Shown: positions 62,573 through 64,000 of the stretch, piece after piece | How the letters are laid out: every line of letters begins with the position of its first letter | How positions within the stretch are numbered: position 1 is the first letter of the stretch | Source: Rheinheimera pacifica | GTDB taxonomy: Bacteria > Pseudomonadota > Gammaproteobacteria > Enterobacterales > Alteromonadaceae | DNA: 64,000 nucleotides | Assembly: GCF_900108485.1 (NCBI RefSeq) | Contig: NZ_FNXF01000006.1 | Coordinates: forward strand, 1 to 64,000 | Reading direction: 5' to 3' | Program-made: the position numbers and the translations under genes | Notes under the pieces: model-generated | The model's input: the letters and a program-made list of their open reading frames with translations, nothing else | Databases searched by the model: none | What the model was told of the DNA's origin: nothing

Positions 62573-63589
62573 TTAGCCTGCGGTTAATTCGCCGCGTAAA
62601 TCCTGCTGCATTTGCTGGCGAATTTGCTCTGCATTAAGTGGCTTACTGAGCAAATAGTGCAGTTTGGTCAGTGCGGCTTCCAATGTCATATCGTAACCGC
62701 TTATTACACCACTTTGTTGCAACGCATTGCCTGTGGCGTAACCTTGCATATTTACTGTGCCTTTAAAGCACTGGGTGCAATTAACAATAATTAAGCCGCG
62801 CTCACTGGCGTCACGCAAAATGTGCAGCAGTTCAGGCCGCTGTGGTGCATTACCGACCCCAAAAGACTTAATAATCAGAGCCCGCACCGGCGCGGCTGTC
62901 ATATTGCGGATCATGTCGGTATTGATGCCGGGGTACAGGGTTACCACACTGATTGGTTGGGGCACGACAGAGGCCAGCGTCAGCGGCGCCGCTACCTGAG
63001 TTTGGCTCAGGCGGCCGGCAACCAGATTAATGTGAATACCGGCCTCAAGCAGCGGTGGGAAATTGGGGGAAGCAAAAGCATTAAAACCATTGGCATCGGC
63101 TTTGGTGGCCCGGTTACCGCGGAACAACTGATTATTAAAGAACAGCGCCACCTCCGCAATAGGGTAGTTTGCTGCCAGATACAGCGCATTAAGCAGGTTA
63201 ACCTGGCCGTCTGAGCGCATTTGTGCTAACGGAATTTGCGATCCGGTAATAATCACCGGTTTTTGCAGGTTCTCCAGCATAAATGACAAGGCTGACGCCG
63301 TGTAAGCCATGGTGTCTGTGCCGTGCAACACGACAAAGCCATCATAGTTGTTATATTGCTGCTGAATATCTTCGGCAATATGCCGCCAGTGATCGGGCGT
63401 CATATCAGAGGAATCTATTACCGGGTGATACTCGTGAATATCAAATTCCGGCATTTCTGCGCGGTAAAATTCCGGCATGCGCTTTACCGTGTCGGTTAAA
63501 AAGCCCGGCACCGGCACATAACCCTGCGCGGAATGTTGCATGCCAATAGTACCGCCGGTGTAGGCAACATAAATACGTTTTCTGTTCAT
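62573..63589 (-). CDS. ansA: L-asparaginase, type I (cytoplasmic)
   Basis: 338 residues from ATG 63589 (a TTG three codons upstream is possible). Motifs: AYTGGTIGM (nucleophile Thr), HGTDTMAYTASALSF, and the KSFGVGNAP region. It hydrolyses asparagine to aspartate. No signal peptide is present, in keeping with the cytoplasmic type I enzyme. In E. coli ansA follows sppA, and the same order is seen here on the minus strand. Confidence 0.93.
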   Translation of the reverse strand: MNRKRIYVAYTGGTIGMQHSAQGYVPVPGFLTDTVKRMPEFYRAEMPEFDIHEYHPVIDSSDMTPDHWRHIAEDIQQQYNNYDGFVVLHGTDTMAYTASALSFMLENLQKPVIITGSQIPLAQMRSDGQVNLLNALYLAANYPIAEVALFFNNQLFRGNRATKADANGFNAFASPNFPPLLEAGIHINLVAGRLSQTQVAAPLTLASVVPQPISVVTLYPGINTDMIRNMTAAPVRALIIKSFGVGNAPQRPELLHILRDASERGLIIVNCTQCFKGTVNMQGYATGNALQQSGVISGYDMTLEAALTKLHYLLSKPLNAEQIRQQMQQDLRGELTAG

Positions 63590-63600
63590 AAGCTTCAAAT

Positions 63601-63627
63601 AAAAATGCCCGGTAATAACCGGGCATT
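63601..63627 (-). terminator. Terminator of sppA
   Basis: AATGCCCGGT at 63604-63613 and ACCGGGCATT at 63618-63627 form a 10-bp stem with an AATA loop. On the minus strand five Ts follow. It lies between sppA and ansA. Confidence 0.85.
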
Positions 63628-63649
63628 GTAATAGACTTAACTATTGCTG

Positions 63650-64000
63650 TCAGTTAATGCTGCAACTGACACAGTACGAATAAACACCATTTGGATCATT
63701 AAACTGGTTCAGCAGGACAAAATCCTGTTTCAGCTGTTTTGTTAGCTTACCAAGCAGCTTTTGTTCGGCACTTACACTGCCTTGTGGCAACCAGCCCTTG
63801 GCAGACGCTTCACCCAGCAGATCTTTTATCATCTGTTCGCTTGGTGTCAGCTCTTGCTTAACCACTTTTACATCATACTGGCTAAGGCCGGCTTTTTCAG
63901 CGGCGGCTTTAATGGCATCGTTAATGTTGCCCAGTTTATCAACCAGCCCAAGCTCCAGGGCTTTGCTGCCTGTCCATACCCGGCCCTGGGCTACGGTATC
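63650..64000 (-). CDS. sppA: Signal peptide peptidase SppA, C-terminal part, cut by window edge
   Basis: The minus-strand frame is open from the window end and stops at 63650, giving 116 residues. It contains the SppA block VAQGRVWTGSKALELGLVD, then KLGNINDAIKAAAEKAG. This is the C-terminal region of the 67-kDa type membrane peptidase that digests cleaved signal peptides. The catalytic Lys and Ser lie in the missing part. The C-terminus holds two cysteines near the stop (YCVSC). Confidence 0.85.
   Translation of the reverse strand, partial: DTVAQGRVWTGSKALELGLVDKLGNINDAIKAAAEKAGLSQYDVKVVKQELTPSEQMIKDLLGEASAKGWLPQGSVSAEQKLLGKLTKQLKQDFVLLNQFNDPNGVYSYCVSCSIN

Overview
The window is a gammaproteobacterial chromosome segment of the Alteromonadales type; Rheinheimera, Alishewanella or Arsukibacterium is my best guess. 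That inference rests on gene content and order: ccoNOQP-ccoHIS-SafE-fnr-uspE-ttcA, a HexR-like site at gapA, and proteins such as DUF2987, YebG, AlaA and Bax-like. No rRNA, tRNA or CRISPR array was seen. Almost everything is ordinary core metabolism. The clearest accessory material is the end of an IS256-family element at the left edge and a run of small same-strand genes at about 39.7-47.5 kb.

Layout, left half. Positions 1-325 hold the 3' end of an IS256-type transposase and its terminal repeat. They are followed by the C-terminal remnant of an unknown gene and by a tandem-SH3 gene. A kelch-repeat secreted protein and a small periplasmic protein follow. Next comes a cobalamin riboswitch driving btuD-btuC-cobO-btuF. 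Then come a MAPEG protein, a zinc-ribbon/rhomboid fusion with a partner gene, a patatin, a dGTPase, SOS-controlled yebG, an alanine symporter, a CDF metal exporter, a YSC84 lipoprotein, alaA, a Bax-like glucosaminidase, DUF2987, ttcA, uspE and fnr. The complete cbb3 oxidase cluster ends at about 27.3 kb and includes ccoS, a 59-residue gene overlapped by its neighbours.

Layout, middle. A mutarotase and gapA (minus strand) face malQ-glgB-glgX-gnd-purT (plus strand). Two HexR-like boxes lie in the shared intergenic region, so glycogen breakdown and branching, glycolysis and the pentose phosphate route appear to be co-controlled. The accessory run begins with a DUF1707/LiaF-like gene carrying a one-base frameshift. 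It contains three GNAT acetyltransferases, a FosA-type fosfomycin thiol transferase with its expected active-site residues, a GFA protein, two hydrolases and several unknowns.

Layout, right half. A dicarboxylate module reads leftwards: dctB-dctD, then a porin and a DASS transporter behind a good sigma-54 promoter. A 26-bp perfect palindrome lies upstream at enhancer distance. DctD carries a substitution in its sigma-54 contact loop. The end of the window has a WYL regulator with msrB, a long GAPDH paralogue, an M14 carboxypeptidase, a PBP4B-like hydrolase, a zinc-ribbon membrane protein, DUF1315, a 901-residue DUF349 protein, ansA and the C-terminal part of sppA.

I did not find a convincing wholly new system. 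The most useful leads are the HexR/malQ-gapA control region, the sigma-54 dicarboxylate module with its DctD loop variant, the frameshifted LiaF-like gene, the chromosomal fosA, and the rhomboid with N-terminal zinc ribbons next to a one-TM partner. Positions and motifs were read by eye; family assignments are from memory of the families, not from searches.
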